A program made the translations under genes and the position numbers. From Paraconiothyrium sp. Pb-2020 (lineage: Eukaryota; Ascomycota; Dothideomycetes; Pleosporales; Didymosphaeriaceae): a stretch of DNA of 64,000 bases. The stretch covers positions 3,286,001 through 3,350,000 of the forward strand of contig JAJUBI010000005.1 of assembly GCA_022419385.1 (NCBI GenBank), in the 5' to 3' direction. Positions 11,221 to 25,821 of the stretch are shown here, piece by piece; the stretch's first letter is position 1, and the number at the start of each line of letters is the position of its first letter. The notes beneath the pieces were generated by a model. The model did not search any database. It was not told where the DNA came from and worked only from the letters and a program-made list of their open reading frames with translations.

Positions 11221-14200
11221 GTAGACTAACGCCTATATAAACATTACCTAGAAAAGAAAGAACTAGGGAAGCTAGTTATAGAATAAAAGGTAAACTTAAA
11301 AAAGACCTAATAAGAAGATAGGTAAGATAAGGACAGAGATATTATTATAGAGGATAAGGCTTAAGAAAAAAAGAAGTAAACCCTATAATAGAAAAAATAG
11401 AATAAAATCTAATAATAATACTTTTAAAAAAAAGTATATCTAATCTGTAGTATATAAGGACACTTTAAGGCTAATTACCCTAAAAGAATAGTCTAAGGAA
11501 AAAAGGCCTAAATTATTAGAGTAGTAATAGTAACACTATATTCTAGAGCACTAGAGTTAGGTAAGATTCTAGATAATACTATAATACTAGATTCTAAGGA
11601 AGAACCTTAGAAAACTTAACTAGCTAGCCCTAATAAATACCTAGACAAAGACAGCTACTAGGTTACCTAAGGGGGTACAGTAGTATATAGGGTAACTAAG
11701 CAATAGTACTAGGTTTATAAAAAACTTAAGTATTAAGCTAAGAAGTACTATACTAGAATAAAAATTATAGAACTAGATATATCCTAAATATATAAATAGG
11801 CTATAACCTAATAAGGAAAAGTATAAAACCTAACTTAGTAACTTAGAATTAAGAATAAGTATACGTAGAACAAGTTCTAGTAATACTATATAATAGATTA
11901 TACCTACTACTAAGACTAGAGGAACCTAGTGCGGAAGACCCCTAGAAATAGGGAACACTATTAACTAGATAAGAATAAATATCTAGACTAGAGCTATTAT
12001 ATATATAGGTTTAATAGGTAGAAGAGGAATTATAAACCCCTATTATAAAATGTATACTTTATAGACAGCTGCCCTATTTACTAGAGGTAGAAATATCTAA
12101 TAGGAAATTAGCTATAGGGCCTAGAAAAATATAATAAGACTCTATAGTATAAGTGCGTAGACTTATATCTTATAAGAAAAGATATAAACTATATAGAAAC
12201 CTAAGAATAGGTAGATTATAGATAACTAGAATACCTAAAATACCTTAGTAAAAAGAAGTCTGCAGCAGTAGACTACCTAGATCTAAATTATAAATTTATA
12301 TTGCACTAGAAGTGCATAATAATAAACTATAAGCACTATAAGAAAGAAAATAAGAAATCTAAGTATATTTAGATACTTATAGTAGAAAGGTATTAGAGAA
12401 GAGCTATAGTAGAATACCCTTATAGCACCTTAGAAGCTAGGTTAAAGAATAGATACCTATAAAGAAAAGAGATCTTATATAACCCCTTTAGAATAGTATT
12501 AGGGTAACCTAGAATAGACTACCCTCTCTATAAATAGTGTTACTGCAAAGGCACCTATAACAAAATATAAAAGTAATTAAAAAACTAGAATACTACTAGG
12601 TAAAGAGCTAAGCTAGTAAGGGCGTTCTAAAGGCTTATAAGGTAGAAGCTAATAGCACTACAAAACTATAAATAATAAAGTAAGTTATAATTAGAGAATT
12701 CTAAGTAAAGGCTTTAATAGACTCTAGTGTAATAGAATATCTAATATTGCTAGAAGTAGTAAAAAAATACAACCTACTATACTAGAATAAGAAAGTACCT
12801 ACGCAGCTAGAGATAGCTAATAGTATAATATTTTAAGGCTATAGCAGAGGCTAGTTATACCTAGAAATAATACTATTACCTATTAGAATTAAGGGATTTA
12901 AGAGCTAATATAGTTTTACTATTATAGATTTAGAAAGCTTAGAAGCTATTATAAGATATAATTAGCTAATTATATATAGCCCTAACATAGACTAGGTAAA
13001 GTAAATAATATAAAGTTAAGAAGTAATACTAAAAGTTGCTAGAGCTTAATAACTACAGTAGGTAAAACCTAGAACCTTAGATACTCTAAATAAGTAGTTT
13101 AAATAAAAAACTAAAGAAATTTTAGCTATAAAAATAGCTAAGATTCTAAAAGAGAATCTAAAATAAGCTAAAATTATCTAGATAAAATGCTTAGACTTAT
13201 AAAAAGAATTAAAGAAAATAACTATTCTACTAGAATATAAAGAATATATAGAACTCTTTAAAGAGATTAAAAGAGAAGAACTTTCTAATTACTAGAAGTA
13301 GAATTATAAGATTCCTCTAGGTAAAGGTATAAAACTATAACTAGAATAGCTAAGGCTAATATTAGTAGATTAGGAATAGAAACTAAGGGAATACTTAAGA
13401 AAGAACCTAGTAAAAGATTATATCTAAGATAGTTAGAGCCCTGCAGTATTTCCTATTCTATAGTACTTAAGAAAAATAGTAAGCTGCAACTCTATATAGA
13501 TTATAGATAGCTAAATAACACTATAATTAAGAATTAGTACCCTTTACTATTAATTACAGAGCTTATAAATAGACTTTATAGAACTAAGTAGTTTACAAAA
13601 TTTAATATATGCAATAGGTATTACCGTATATAAATAGTAAAAGGATATAAGTAGAAGACTATATTTAGAACCTAGTTTAGTCTCTATAAATATATAGTTA
13701 TACCTTTTAGCTTAACTAACGCGCCTGCAATATTCTAGGCAGTTATTAATAAGGCCTTATATAAATACTTAGATATATTCTGTATAGTATACCTTAACAA
13801 TATACTTATCTATTCTAGTAGGATGCTAGAGGAATATATATAAAGAAGGTACTTAAGAAGCTAAAGAAGTATAAGTTACTCTTATACCCTAATAAATGCG
13901 AGTTTTATATTATAAAAATAAAGTACCTAGAATTTATTATTTTAAGGGAAGGAGTGTCTATAGATCTAAAGAAGATAGCTACTGTATAAGAATAGCTAGT
14001 TTCTAAGTTAGTAAAGGATATCTAATCCTTTCTAGGATTTACTAACTTCTATTAGAAGTTTATTAAGAACTATTCTAAGATAACAGCACTATTAATAGAT
14101 TTTATAAAGGGAAAAAATAATAAGGTTATTTAGCTAATTACTAGAAGACTACTAGAGGTATTCTAAAAATTAAAGGAAATATTTCTTACAGCACCTTTAC

Positions 14201-14525
14201 TTTAAATATTTAACCTAAAAAAACCTATAAGGGTAGAAATAAATATATTAGATTATACACTAGGAGCAATTCTCTTATAACTAAATAAAAATAAGAAATA
14301 GAGACTAGTGTTTTACTATTTCTAAAGTTTTTAAGAGTAGAATTTAACTATAATATTTATAATAAGAAACTATAGTAGTAGTAGATACCTTTAAGTAGTA
14401 GGAAGCGTAACTTATAAAGTTACTATAAAATAGAGGTGTAAATAGACTACTAGAACCTTACTAGCTTTATAATAACTAAAAAGCTAAACTAAAAATAAGT
14501 ATAATAGGTAGAATACCTAGTAAAC
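11221..14525 (+). mobile_element. Internal fragment of Gypsy family C (gag end to RNase H)
   Basis: This stretch is colinear with element C from about 20,408 to 23,643. A gag zinc knuckle lies at about 11,433-11,480, where this copy keeps some Cys/His residues that the other copy has lost and the reverse. Protease and a long linker follow. Reverse transcriptase is at about 13,450-13,830, with DYR-LNNTIIKN, TNAPAIF and YLNNILIY. RNase H begins near 14,200. The fragment is bounded on both sides by family A LTRs pointing towards each other, at 10,758-11,220 (+) and 14,526-14,987 (-). It has no LTR of its own. Confidence 0.8.
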
Positions 14526-14987
14526 TGTAACAGGGCCTCCTTAACACTATAGTAAGCCGCGGCCCAGTTAGAGTTCTAGAAAGAGATAAGTAGCGTGCAG
14601 GGTTGTATAAATTATATATAAGTAAGCGCTAATTAATTACTATAATAAAAATATATTGCTAAAGACTTAAGAGTAATCTTCTATAAGAAAACTAAATATA
14701 GTAAACTATATTATAGATTAATAATAAGAGATTACTAGTATAATCTATTATCTCTATATACTGCTATCTAACCTAGGCTCTGTAGGCTCTACCTATAGAT
14801 TTTATAGATCTAGACTCTATAACTCTATTCTACAGATTTACAGATCTAATTATATAACCCTAATTATATATCTATATTATACTTAGCATCTAACCTGTAA
14901 TTATAATACTTATTTTTATAATCTAACTAGTTACTGCTATCTTTACATTAGTTTCTATAATTTTATTATAGTATAGTAGCTATAATA
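14526..14987 (-). repeat. 3' LTR of family A copy 3
   Basis: RIP-mutated version of the solo LTR at 9,101-9,582, in the same orientation. It starts TGTAACAGGGCC at 14,526, and its last bases GCTATAATA at 14,987 correspond to GCCGTAACA. Confidence 0.88.
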
Positions 14988-17900
14988 CTATCTCCCCCTT
15001 CTATATCTTTAGCCTAAAGATTAATCTGTTGTAGGGGTTATACTATATTAGTAGGGTAGGCCCTATTATATAGTAGCCTATTATTGCCCTTTATACCTTT
15101 TTATAAGACTAACAAACAACTTACTCTTACTAATAAAATAGATTACTATAGATTTCTAGTTATACCTTATTCTTATTATAATAGGCTTAAAATTTCTTAT
15201 ATACTTTTACTATATAATATACCTAGGTGTTCTGCTTATAAAGCCTATATTTATTCTAATATTTAAGATTCCTATAATATTAATAGTGTATCTATTATAA
15301 AAAGTATATAGTTAGTTGTAATTCTCTCTTTAAAACTAATTATTTTTAGTATATAATACTAGCCGCTCCTAAGCTAAAATTTAAGCTAAACTAGCTAAGG
15401 CTAAGAAGGCTTAGGAGGTAATTCTAGATACTTTAGCTATAGCCTAAGCTAAGGTATTATAACTTTAGAAGTAGAAGAAACTTCTTAATAAGTAGGAGAA
15501 TTAATAGTTAGTATTTCTAAAGGCTAAGCTAGATTAGAAAGAAGTAAAGCTAAAAGTAGCTAGTTTATAAAATAGTTCTAAAGAAGGTAAAGTAGCTACT
15601 TAAGACACTATTTATACCTTCTCTAATAGTAGTAATTTTTATAGTTTACTATAAAGTAATCTAGCCCTTAGTCTAATATCTTTAGGCTTTCTTTAAAAGA
15701 TTAGTTTAGTTAATATTTCTCTAACTTTCTAGAGTAGTTAAGGTTACGTTTTAGTTTCTAAGTATTATTTTATAGGTTTCCCTTCTTATTGCATCCTAGC
15801 TATTTAACTTTATAGTAATTCTAACTATTTACTAGTTAGTATCTATTAATACTTACTACTTTCTATTCTTTTTACTATTCTCTATATATATCTACTTTAT
15901 AGACTATAGGTTTTATATTCTATAGTACTTTCTCTAAGAGGGCTATATAGAATACTAGATATATTTTTATACTATTTAGAAGTTATAATTTAAATAAAAC
16001 TAGGGTAATTTATTCTAGAACCTTATATAGTTTAATTTTTAAATAGTCTAGTTTATTTAATAGTTATTTACTAGTAATATTTTTTTATAGTAGCTAGACT
16101 TTCTCTCCCTTCTCTAGTATAGGTGTAGACTTATACTTAAGATTATAGTATTTCTCTATTTTTTCTTATAAAAATATGGTGTCTTACTAGAGTTAGCTAT
16201 AAATTTATATAATTTTTTTAGCCTATTACTCTCTATCTATACTCTAAGACCTTATAGTTTTAGGTACTTAGTAGGCTGCTAGGTTAAATCTATAGTTTAT
16301 AAAAAATAGTAAGACTCTAGTAGTACTATATTATAAGCTATTATAGGCTAGTTATACTATAGAGAGCAATTCTACCTAGTTATTCTATTAATAGTTTAGG
16401 TAATACCTAAGAAATTATTTTACTATTTAGTTTATTTATTCTATCTATCTATTTATCTATAAATAATAGGCTATTAACATACTATGCTTAATATCTATAA
16501 GGGTAAATACTATTTACTAGAACTTAGATATAAAGTAAATATTTTTATTTATAATAATTTTGTCCGGAGCTCTATATTATGCTATTACTATAGAAGTAAA
16601 GTAGAAAGCTATATACTCTACTTTACTAACTTCTTTATATAGTAAGAAGTATGCGTACTTAGTTACTTTATTAATAATAACTATAATTCTATTATATTCT
16701 ACTTTATTGTCTAGGTTCTTAAATTTTAGTAGTCCTATAATAAAGTCTATTATAACTATACCTTATAGTTAATTAGAAACTTTTATAAGTTATAGTTATC
16801 TATATAGCGCATGCCTATTTAGTTTATTTTAGTAGTAGTTAGCATAGTTATATAAGACTTCTATAACTATTTATTAGGCTTAAGAGAAGTAGTAATTCTT
16901 TATTAGTTATTCTAATATTTATTTAATTCCTTAGTAGCTGTGTGCCGGTGCCTTATAAAATTATCTTATAAACTTATATTAAATCTTAGTAGGGATAAAG
17001 ATTCTATTTAAGACCCTATAAATATTATTCTTATATTTTATTCCTATAGATAGGTGGCTTATATTTTTATTACTAATTGCTATTTTCTTCTTAATCTAGT
17101 TATACTATATACTAGTCTAGGTTTCTATTATTACTGCTAACTTTAGTATATTATAGATAATAGTTCTATCTTTATTAAATTAAAGTAGGGCCTCTAATAC
17201 TTTAGCTTTTTTTTATAAGTTAGGTCTTCTACTTAAGGTATCTGCCTAAAGGTTTTCTATTCCTTAGGTATATATAATCTTAAAATTATATATTAATAGA
17301 GTCTACGCCTATCTTACTTACTAGAGTATAAGGGCTTTATTTATTATAAATCCTATTAAATTCTTATAGTCTAAAAAGACTAGTGTTTAGTATTTTATAC
17401 CTTAGAGGTAAGTCCTCTACTCTTTAAATACTTTAACTATTACTAATATTTTCTTATTATAGATATTATAGTTAAGTTCTACTTTTTATATTTTTTAGAA
17501 GTAATAGCTATATAGGTGCTTTTTATCTATTTCTAGATCTTACTAGAGTAGGCATACTCCTATAGTAAAATTTAATATATTTATTTCTAGTATAGCAGAA
17601 TAGTAGGGATTAAAAATTTATAAAATAGATTCTTTAGCAAATTCCTTCTTAAGTTAATCTATTACTTATTAGTATTTATCTATCTATTTAAAGAATACTT
17701 CTTTCTTAATTAGCCTTATAAGGGGCTCTATTATCTTTATCTAGTCTAAAATAAACTTCCTGCAATAGTTATAAAATTCTAGAAAGAATTAGATATTCTT
17801 AATATTTTTTAGTTCTTTCTAGTCTAAAGTCTCTTATAGTTTTATTTACTTAATCTTAAGCTTTCTAGGTTCTACTATAAATTCTAGAAAAATAGTTTAG

Positions 17901-19198
17901 GTAATATAAAATTTATATTTCTTAAGCTTTAGATATAGCTTAGCTTTACTTATATAGTTTAGTACTTCTTTTATATACTTTTAGTAGTCTTATTTGTTAT
18001 TTAAGTATACTAAAATATTATCTAAGTATACTATAGTATACTTACTAATATATTCTTAGAGCATAGTATTAATTTATCTCTAAAAAACTACTAGGGTATT
18101 AGTAAGCCTAAAGGGCATAATATTATATTTAAATAGCCCTAACTTTATTCTAAAGGTAGTCTTCTATTTCTCGCCCTCTTTTATTCTAATTTAGTAGTAC
18201 GCATTTTTTATATTTAAGTAGGTAAAAATCTTTGTGTTTTAGAGTTAGTCTTATAGATCTAATATTAAGGGTAATAGGTACCTGTCTTTAATTATAATAG
18301 TATTTATTTTTCTAAAGTTAATATAAAATTATAGTTCTAGGTTATTCTTCTTCTCTATAAAGGTAACTCTATAAGCAGCAGAAGACTAAAAAGGTCTAAT
18401 ATACTTTTATTTAAGATTATTTTTAATATATTATTTAGTAACCTTAAGCTCTTATTTAGTTATTTTATATACTAGTCCTTATATAAGTTATTTTTCTTTC
18501 TCTAGTCTAATTTTGCAGTCTTATTTAGTGTGTTTTAGAAAGTATTCTTCTAGTTTATTAAAGATATCTGTAAACCTCTAGTATTAATCTAGTATCTCTA
18601 GGGTAAGTTCCTTACTTACTACTAACTAGTATAGGTATTAGACTTATTTTATTCCCTAGTAGATAGTTAAGTTAACCTACTTTAGCTATAGTATTCCTAG
18701 AATTACGTCTTACTAATTATCTATCTTAGCTAAGTCTATAATAAAGTTATTAATAACTAGCCCTTTAGATAGGAAGGTTTCTAGTATAATTTCTATATAG
18801 ATTTATTCCTAAAAAGGTAGTCTTTTAATATTAAATAAAGTTTTTTTCTCTATTTTATTAGTATAGTAGAGCCCTTTGTCTTCTATAAAGTTCTTAAAAA
18901 TAAAGTTTTATATTACTCTACTATTAATTATAGCTTTAATTATTTTTCCTTAGTATTCTTCTTAAATTATAATATATAGTCCCTATATACCTCTTAAGGC
19001 TTTCTTACCTTTTAGCTAGTACTTTATTTATATCTTTTTTACTATATACTAAGGGTATTTATTCTTAGGGTATTTATACTAAGGTTATCCCTTTATACAT
19101 TTAATTAGTAAAAGAGGTCTAGGGGCTAGTACTAAGTATCCCTTATACTTCTTTTTTAGATGCTATCTATATACTTTGTCCCTTAGAATAAGGTTATT
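14526..19198 (-). mobile_element. Gypsy chromovirus family A copy 3, 3' part, inverted
   Basis: This minus-strand copy starts at its 3' LTR (14,526-14,987) next to the purine tract (pyrimidines CTCCCCCTT on the plus strand). It continues through the 3' untranslated end, chromodomain (about 15,730-15,880), integrase (about 16,100-17,000) and RNase H to reverse transcriptase (about 18,000-18,400) and protease. It is the reverse complement of copy 1 from about 1,310 to 5,220. The 5' part is cut at 19,198 by the 5' LTR of element C. It is fully RIP-mutated with no coding capacity. Confidence 0.85.
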
Positions 19199-19692
19199 GT
19201 TACAATTACAATAGATTAAGACCTAGTAAAAGGGAATAATTATATATAGGATATTAGTAACACCTTTATTACTGACTAGAGGACGGACGCTAGTTAGCAG
19301 GGCTAATTAGCTAAGGTGTTATATAACTAGGATCCTACTAAGAGGGTAGAATTCTAGAAGTAAGCTAGCTTAGTAGGATTACTTAAGATACTCCTACTTA
19401 GGGGATATAATTCTCTAGAGTATAGTAAAGTAAGGAATTAGGAGGATAACAAAGAATAGTATATAGTCTAAAGGGACTTTAGTATTTTTTATATTCTTTA
19501 TAGTTAATTCTTCTATAGTTAAAATTAAAGTATATCTTTTATATAAGATCTATTAGTCTTTTTATATAATTATTACCTTACCTTCTATAGTAAGGTTAGA
19601 ATATTCTTATACCCTTTATTATCTATCCGCTCTTAATTACTAAATACCTATAAGGCCGGCCTAGATTAGGTACATAGAACCCCCTTATAACA
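19199..19692 (+). repeat. 5' LTR of element C
   Basis: 494-bp LTR beginning TGTTACAATTACAATAG and ending CTTATAACA. It is somewhat less mutated than its 3' partner at 25,822-26,298. Confidence 0.88.
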
Positions 19693-22600
19693 CTTTAACT
19701 ACCTAATATTTAAGATATTATAGCAACACTCTTAAGCTTAACTAGGTTAAGGGCCCTAATAGAAAGTACAGCTTCTAGGCTAGTAACTAATTTAGTAGTA
19801 CTACTAGCTACTTAGGCAGTAGAAATATAGAAACTTTAGGCTATAGTAGAGGTATTAATAGTACCTTCTGCCCTAACAGTTACGCCGGCTAAAATATAGT
19901 TTAAAGTACTAGAGCTGTATAATAGAGAGAAGGTAGACCTTAAGACCTTTCTTACTAATATAGACCTATACTATTAATATAATTCTAATATATTTAGTAA
20001 TAACTACACTAAGATACTAGCTACTAGATTATATATAAAGGGTAAAGCTTAATAATAATAAGACCCTTATAGATATTTTCTAGTATATAAGACTAGACCT
20101 AATAAATAGAAAGAAGAAACTACTAAGGTTTTTAAATTTAAGAAAGAATTTAAGAAATAATTAAAGTTATATTTAGTAATATAGATAAAGAATAATAAGT
20201 AGAAAGATTAATTTAGTATCTTAAATAAAAAAGCTTAGCTAGTAAATATATAGCTAAATTCTGCAAATTATAAGCCTAAATTATATAGGATAATACTCTA
20301 CTATAAGCAGCCTTCTATAATAGGCTTAAGAAGACTGTAAAGAATAAGCTAGTATACTATAGAAAAGCTAAAAGTCTTAAAGACTTAATTAAATTATTAG
20401 TTAAAGTAGACTAACGCCTGTATAAATATTACCTAGAAAAGAAAGAACTAGGGAAGCTAGTTATAGAATAAAAGGTAAACTTAAAAAAGACCTAATAAGA
20501 AGATAAGTAAAATAAGGATAGAGATATTATTATAGAGAATAAGGCTTAAGAAAAAAAGGAGTAAACCCTATAATAGAAGAAATAGAATAAAGTCTAAAGA
20601 TAACACTTTTAAGAAAAAGTATATCTAATCTATAGTATATAAGAATACTTTAAGGCTAATTGCCCTAAGAAGATAGTCTAAGAAAAAAGGCCTAGATTAT
20701 TAGGTAGTAATAGTAATACTATATTCTAGAATACTAGAGTTAGGCAAGATTCTAGATAATGCTATAATACTAGATTCTAAGGAAGAACTCTAGAAAACTA
20801 ACTAGCTAGCCCTAATAAATACTAGATAAAGACGGCTATTAGGTCACCTAAGAGAGTACTGTAGTATATAGGGTAACTAAGTAATAGTACTAGGTTTATA
20901 GAAAACTTAAGTATTAAGCTAAGAAATACTATACTAGATAAAAATTGTAAACTAGATATATACTAAATATATAAATAGGCTATAACCTAATAAGAAAGAG
21001 TATAAACCTAACTTAGTAACTTAGAATTAAGAATAAGCACGCATAGAATAAGTTCTAGTAATACTATATAATAGATTATACCTACTACTAAGACTAGAGA
21101 ACCTAGTATAGAAGACCCCTAAAATAGGGAATACTATTAACTAAATAGATAAATGCTAGACGAGCTGTTATATATATAGGTTTAATAGGTAGAAGAGGAA
21201 TTATAGACCCCTATTATAGAATGTATACTTTATAGACAGCTGCCCTATTTACTAGAGGTAGAAATATCTAATAGGAAACTAGCTATAAGGCCTAGAAAGA
21301 TAATAAGACTATAGTATAAGTATGTATACTTGTGTCCTATAAGAAAAGATATAGACTATATAGAAACCTAAGAATAGATAGATTATAGATAACTAGAATA
21401 TCTAGAATACCTTAGTAAAAAGAAGTCTATAGTAATAGATTACCTAATTTAAATTATAAGTTTTATGTACTAGGAGTGTATAATAATAAACTATAGGTAC
21501 TATAAGAAGAAGATAAGAAGTTAAATATATCTAGATACTTATAGTAGAAAGGTACTAAAGGAGGGCTATAGTAGAATACTCTTATAGTACCTTAGAAGCT
21601 AGGTTAAAGAATAGATACCTATAAAGAAAGGGGTTCTATATAACCCCTTTAGAATAGTATTAGGCTAACTAGAACTAACTACTCCTCTATAAATAATATT
21701 ACTGTAAAGGCACCTACAATAAAATATAAGAATAATTAAAAAACTAGAACTACTAGGTAAAGAGCTAAGCTAGTAAGGGTATTCTAAAGCTTATAGAGTA
21801 GAAGCTAATAGCACTATAAGACTATAAATAATAAAGTAAGTTATAATTAGAGAATTCTAAGTAAAAGCTTAATAGACCCTAGTACAAAATATCTAATATT
21901 ACTAAAGTAGTAGAAAAATAAACCTACTATATAGGAATAAGAAGGTACCTAGCTAAAGATAGCTAATAGTATAATATTTTAAGGCTACAGCAGAGGCTAG
22001 TTATATAGAAATAATACTATTACCTATTAGAATTAAGGGATTTAAGAGCTAATATAGCTTTACTATTATAAATTTAGAAGCTTAGAAGCTATTATAGATA
22101 TAATTAGCTAATTATATATAACCTAATATAGACTAGGTAAAGTAAATAATATAGAGCTAAAAGTAATACTAAAAGTTACTAGAGCCTAATAACTATAATA
22201 GGTAAAACCTAGGACCCTAGATGCTCTAAATAAGTAGGTTAAATAAAAACTAAAGAAATTTTAGCTGTAAGAATAGCTAAGATTCTAAAGAAAATTTAGA
22301 TAAGCTAGAATTATCTAGGTATAATACTTAGACTTATAAGAAGAATTAAAGAAGAAACTATTCTACTAGAATATAAGAAGTATATAGAACTCTTTAAAGA
22401 AATTAAGAGAGAAGAACTCCCTAATTACTAAAGTAGAATTATAAGATTCCTCTAGATAAAGGTATAAAACTATAACTAAAATAGCTAAGGCTAATATTAG
22501 TAGATTAGAATAGAAACTAAGGGAATACTTAAAAAGAACCTAGTAAGAGGTTATATCTAAGATAGTTAGAGCCTATAGTATTTTCTATTCTATAGTACTA

Positions 22601-25600
22601 AGAAAAAGTAAGCTGCAACTCTATATAGATTATAGATAGCTAAATAATACTATAATTAAGAATTAGTACCCTTCTATTAATTACAGAGCTTATAGATAGA
22701 CTTTAAGAACTAAGTAGTTTATAAAATTTAATATATAATAGGTATTACCGTATATAAATAGTAAAAGAATATAAGTAAAAGACTATATTTAGAACCTAGT
22801 TTAGTCTCTATAAATATATAGTTATACCTTTTAGCTTAACTAACGCGCCTGCAATATTCTAGGCAGTTATTAATAAGGCCTTATATAAATACTTAGATAT
22901 ATTCTGTATAGTATACCTTAATAATATACTTATCTATTCTAGTAGGATGCTAGAGGAATATATATAAAGAAGGTACTTAAGAAGCTAAAGAAGTATAAGT
23001 TACTCTTATACCTAATAAATATAAGTTTTATATTATAAAAATAGAGTACCTAGATTTATTATCTCTAGGGAAGAAGTATCTATAGATCTAAAGAAGATAG
23101 CTACTATATAAGAATAGCTAGTTTTAAGTTAGTAAAGGATATTAATTCTTTCTAGGGTTTACTAACTTCTATTAGAAGTTTATTAAGACTATTCTAAGAT
23201 AATAGTACTATTAAGATCTTATAAAGAAAAAGAATAATAAGGTTATCTAGCTAATTATTAGAAGACTACTAGAATATTTAAAAGGTTAAAGAAAATATTT
23301 CTTATAGTACCTTTACTCTAAATATTTAACCTAAAGAAACCTATAAGGGTAGAAATAGATATATTAGATTATACACTAGAAGTAATTCTCTTATAACTAG
23401 ATAAAGATAGAAAATAGAGACTAGTATTCTACTATTTCTAAAAGTTCTTAGGAGCAGAACTTAACTATAATATTTATAATAAGAAACTACTAGTAGTAGT
23501 AATGCCTTTAAATAGTAGAAAGCACAACTTATAGGTATACTATAAAATAGAGGTATAGATAGACTACTAGAACCTTACTAGCTTTATAATAACTAAGAAG
23601 CTTAACTAAAGATAAGTATAATAGGCAGAATTTCTAGTAAACTTTAACTTTATAATTTACTATTAACTAGGGACTCTTAATAGCGCAGCTACACCTTAAG
23701 TAGAAGATTAGACCTAATAGAAAATAAGGCTAACCTCTATAATACTATATTATAAATATAAAGATAGAATATTAGAATATAACTAACTAAAGATTAAAGT
23801 ATAAGCTGCCTCTTTCTAGTATATAGACCTAAGGTATATAACTTCTAAGATTACTTCTAGCTCTCTAAGAATAAAGAGGGAGTATAATCTATTCTAGAAT
23901 AGTTTTAATAAAACCTAGAGAGATTATAGATAAAGAATACTAGTAAAAGACTAATATATACCTATCTTAATTAGAAAGCTATATAAATTAAGGGAATAAG
24001 AATACCTAGGTATTAAAGAAATAATGCGTTATAAATAAATATACTATTCTAAAACTTAAATAACTAGTTACTAAGAAAATAAGTAACTATTTAGTATATT
24101 ATAAAAATAAGCCTAAGAGACATAAGCCTTATAGACTTCTATAACTATTACTAGCGCTAAAAGGCTATAGTAAAGTATAATAATAGACTTTATAGTAAAG
24201 CTCTAAGATTGCTATAGCTAGAAACTAGATAAATATATAATACTATTATAGTAATAGTAGATTAACTTACTAAGGTAGTAAAGTTTAGGCCTATAGAATT
24301 ATAATAAGAAGACCTTACTTATAAAGTTAATAATACACTATTTAGAATACAGTCTACTAAAGAATTTATTATAAATTGTAATAAACTCTTTATGTCTAAA
24401 TATTAGACACGTTTATAGCTATATTAGGTATAAATAGAAAGCTATTAATAAGCTTTACCTATAAATAGATAGATAGATAGAATATAAATTAGATACTAGA
24501 ATAGTATCTATAATTCTATATTAATAAATAGTAAGATAATTAGGTTAAACTCTTACCTACAGCAAATTAGTATATAATAGTACTAGTTAGGTATAATAGG
24601 GTACTCCCTATACTATATAAACTATAGATATAAGCTAGTTACTTATTAAAATCTAAAGAATATAGAAAGTATTTCTATAGAAGTATAAGATAAAGCTTAA
24701 AGAATAAGGGACCTATACTTTATACTATAGAATAGAATTACCTATAAGCCCTCTTAGCATCTAAAATAAAAAATAAAGGATTAAGAGACTAACCTTTAAG
24801 AAGGGATAAAGTTTTTCTATTCTAGAAAAATCTTAAAATAAAATAACTAAGTAAAAAACTAGATTACTTAAGGTAGAACCCTTTAAAGTATAAGAAACTA
24901 AAGGACTAGTTATAAATAAATTACTTCTACCTATAGGTACTAAAGTATATACTACCTTTTATAAAAACCTTAGAACTAGCACTACTAGACACTCTAATTA
25001 AGACTTAGCTAGAGCTAGAAGATAATAAGTATAAGGTTAAAAAATTAAGACCTATAAATAGTTAAGAGTTAGTAAAAATACCTAGTTAAATAGAAAGAAT
25101 AGCTAGAATAGTATAATACTTAGAAACTAAAAGAAAACCTTATAAACTATAAGAGGTACTAAAGAACTTTTAAGCTATAATCTAGAAAAGTTAATTTAAA
25201 GAGAGTAATACTTAGAAGGTTACTCTAAGGTCTAGTAAAGAGTAAAAAATTAAAGAAAGAAGTATTAGCCTATAACTAGCCTAGTTAGTTAAAGGTAAAG
25301 ATAGTAATAGAATAGATAAAATATTAGTAACTTTACTCTTTAAGGCCTCCTTCTCTAAGTTCTCTATTATATTAGCTATATAAGTATTATATACTATAAA
25401 GAATTACTCTCTTTCCTACTTAAGTAATCTTAAGGGAGGTAAGTAACCTTAGCTTTTATAAAAAAAGTAAGCTACTTTAGTACTTTTTAACTAATATACT
25501 TCTACTCTTTTTAGAAACTAGAGGCTATACTTATATAAACTATAATATATATAGTATACTTCTAGTTATAGTATTTATAAAATACTTAGAAATTTTTCCT

Positions 25601-25821
25601 TTATATAAGTTGCACTTTATTTATATCTCTAGGCTATATAAATACCTTATTAGTATAAGTATAATAATAGTTAGTTAAGATTATTTTAGTACCTTAGGTA
25701 TAGTTAGGGAAGTAAGGAAAAGAAAAAAATATAATAAATAGAAGTTCTACCTTTAAAAAACTATACTACTAAAGGTTATAAAAATACTAAGGTCTTAGAA
25801 TAATAACTCTAAAGGGGATAA

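Noticed and set aside
15084..15266. 60-codon open frame inside the AT-rich block
   Set aside because: It lies in the 3' non-coding end of an inverted family A copy; the same sequence is present without an open frame at other copies. A chance opening.
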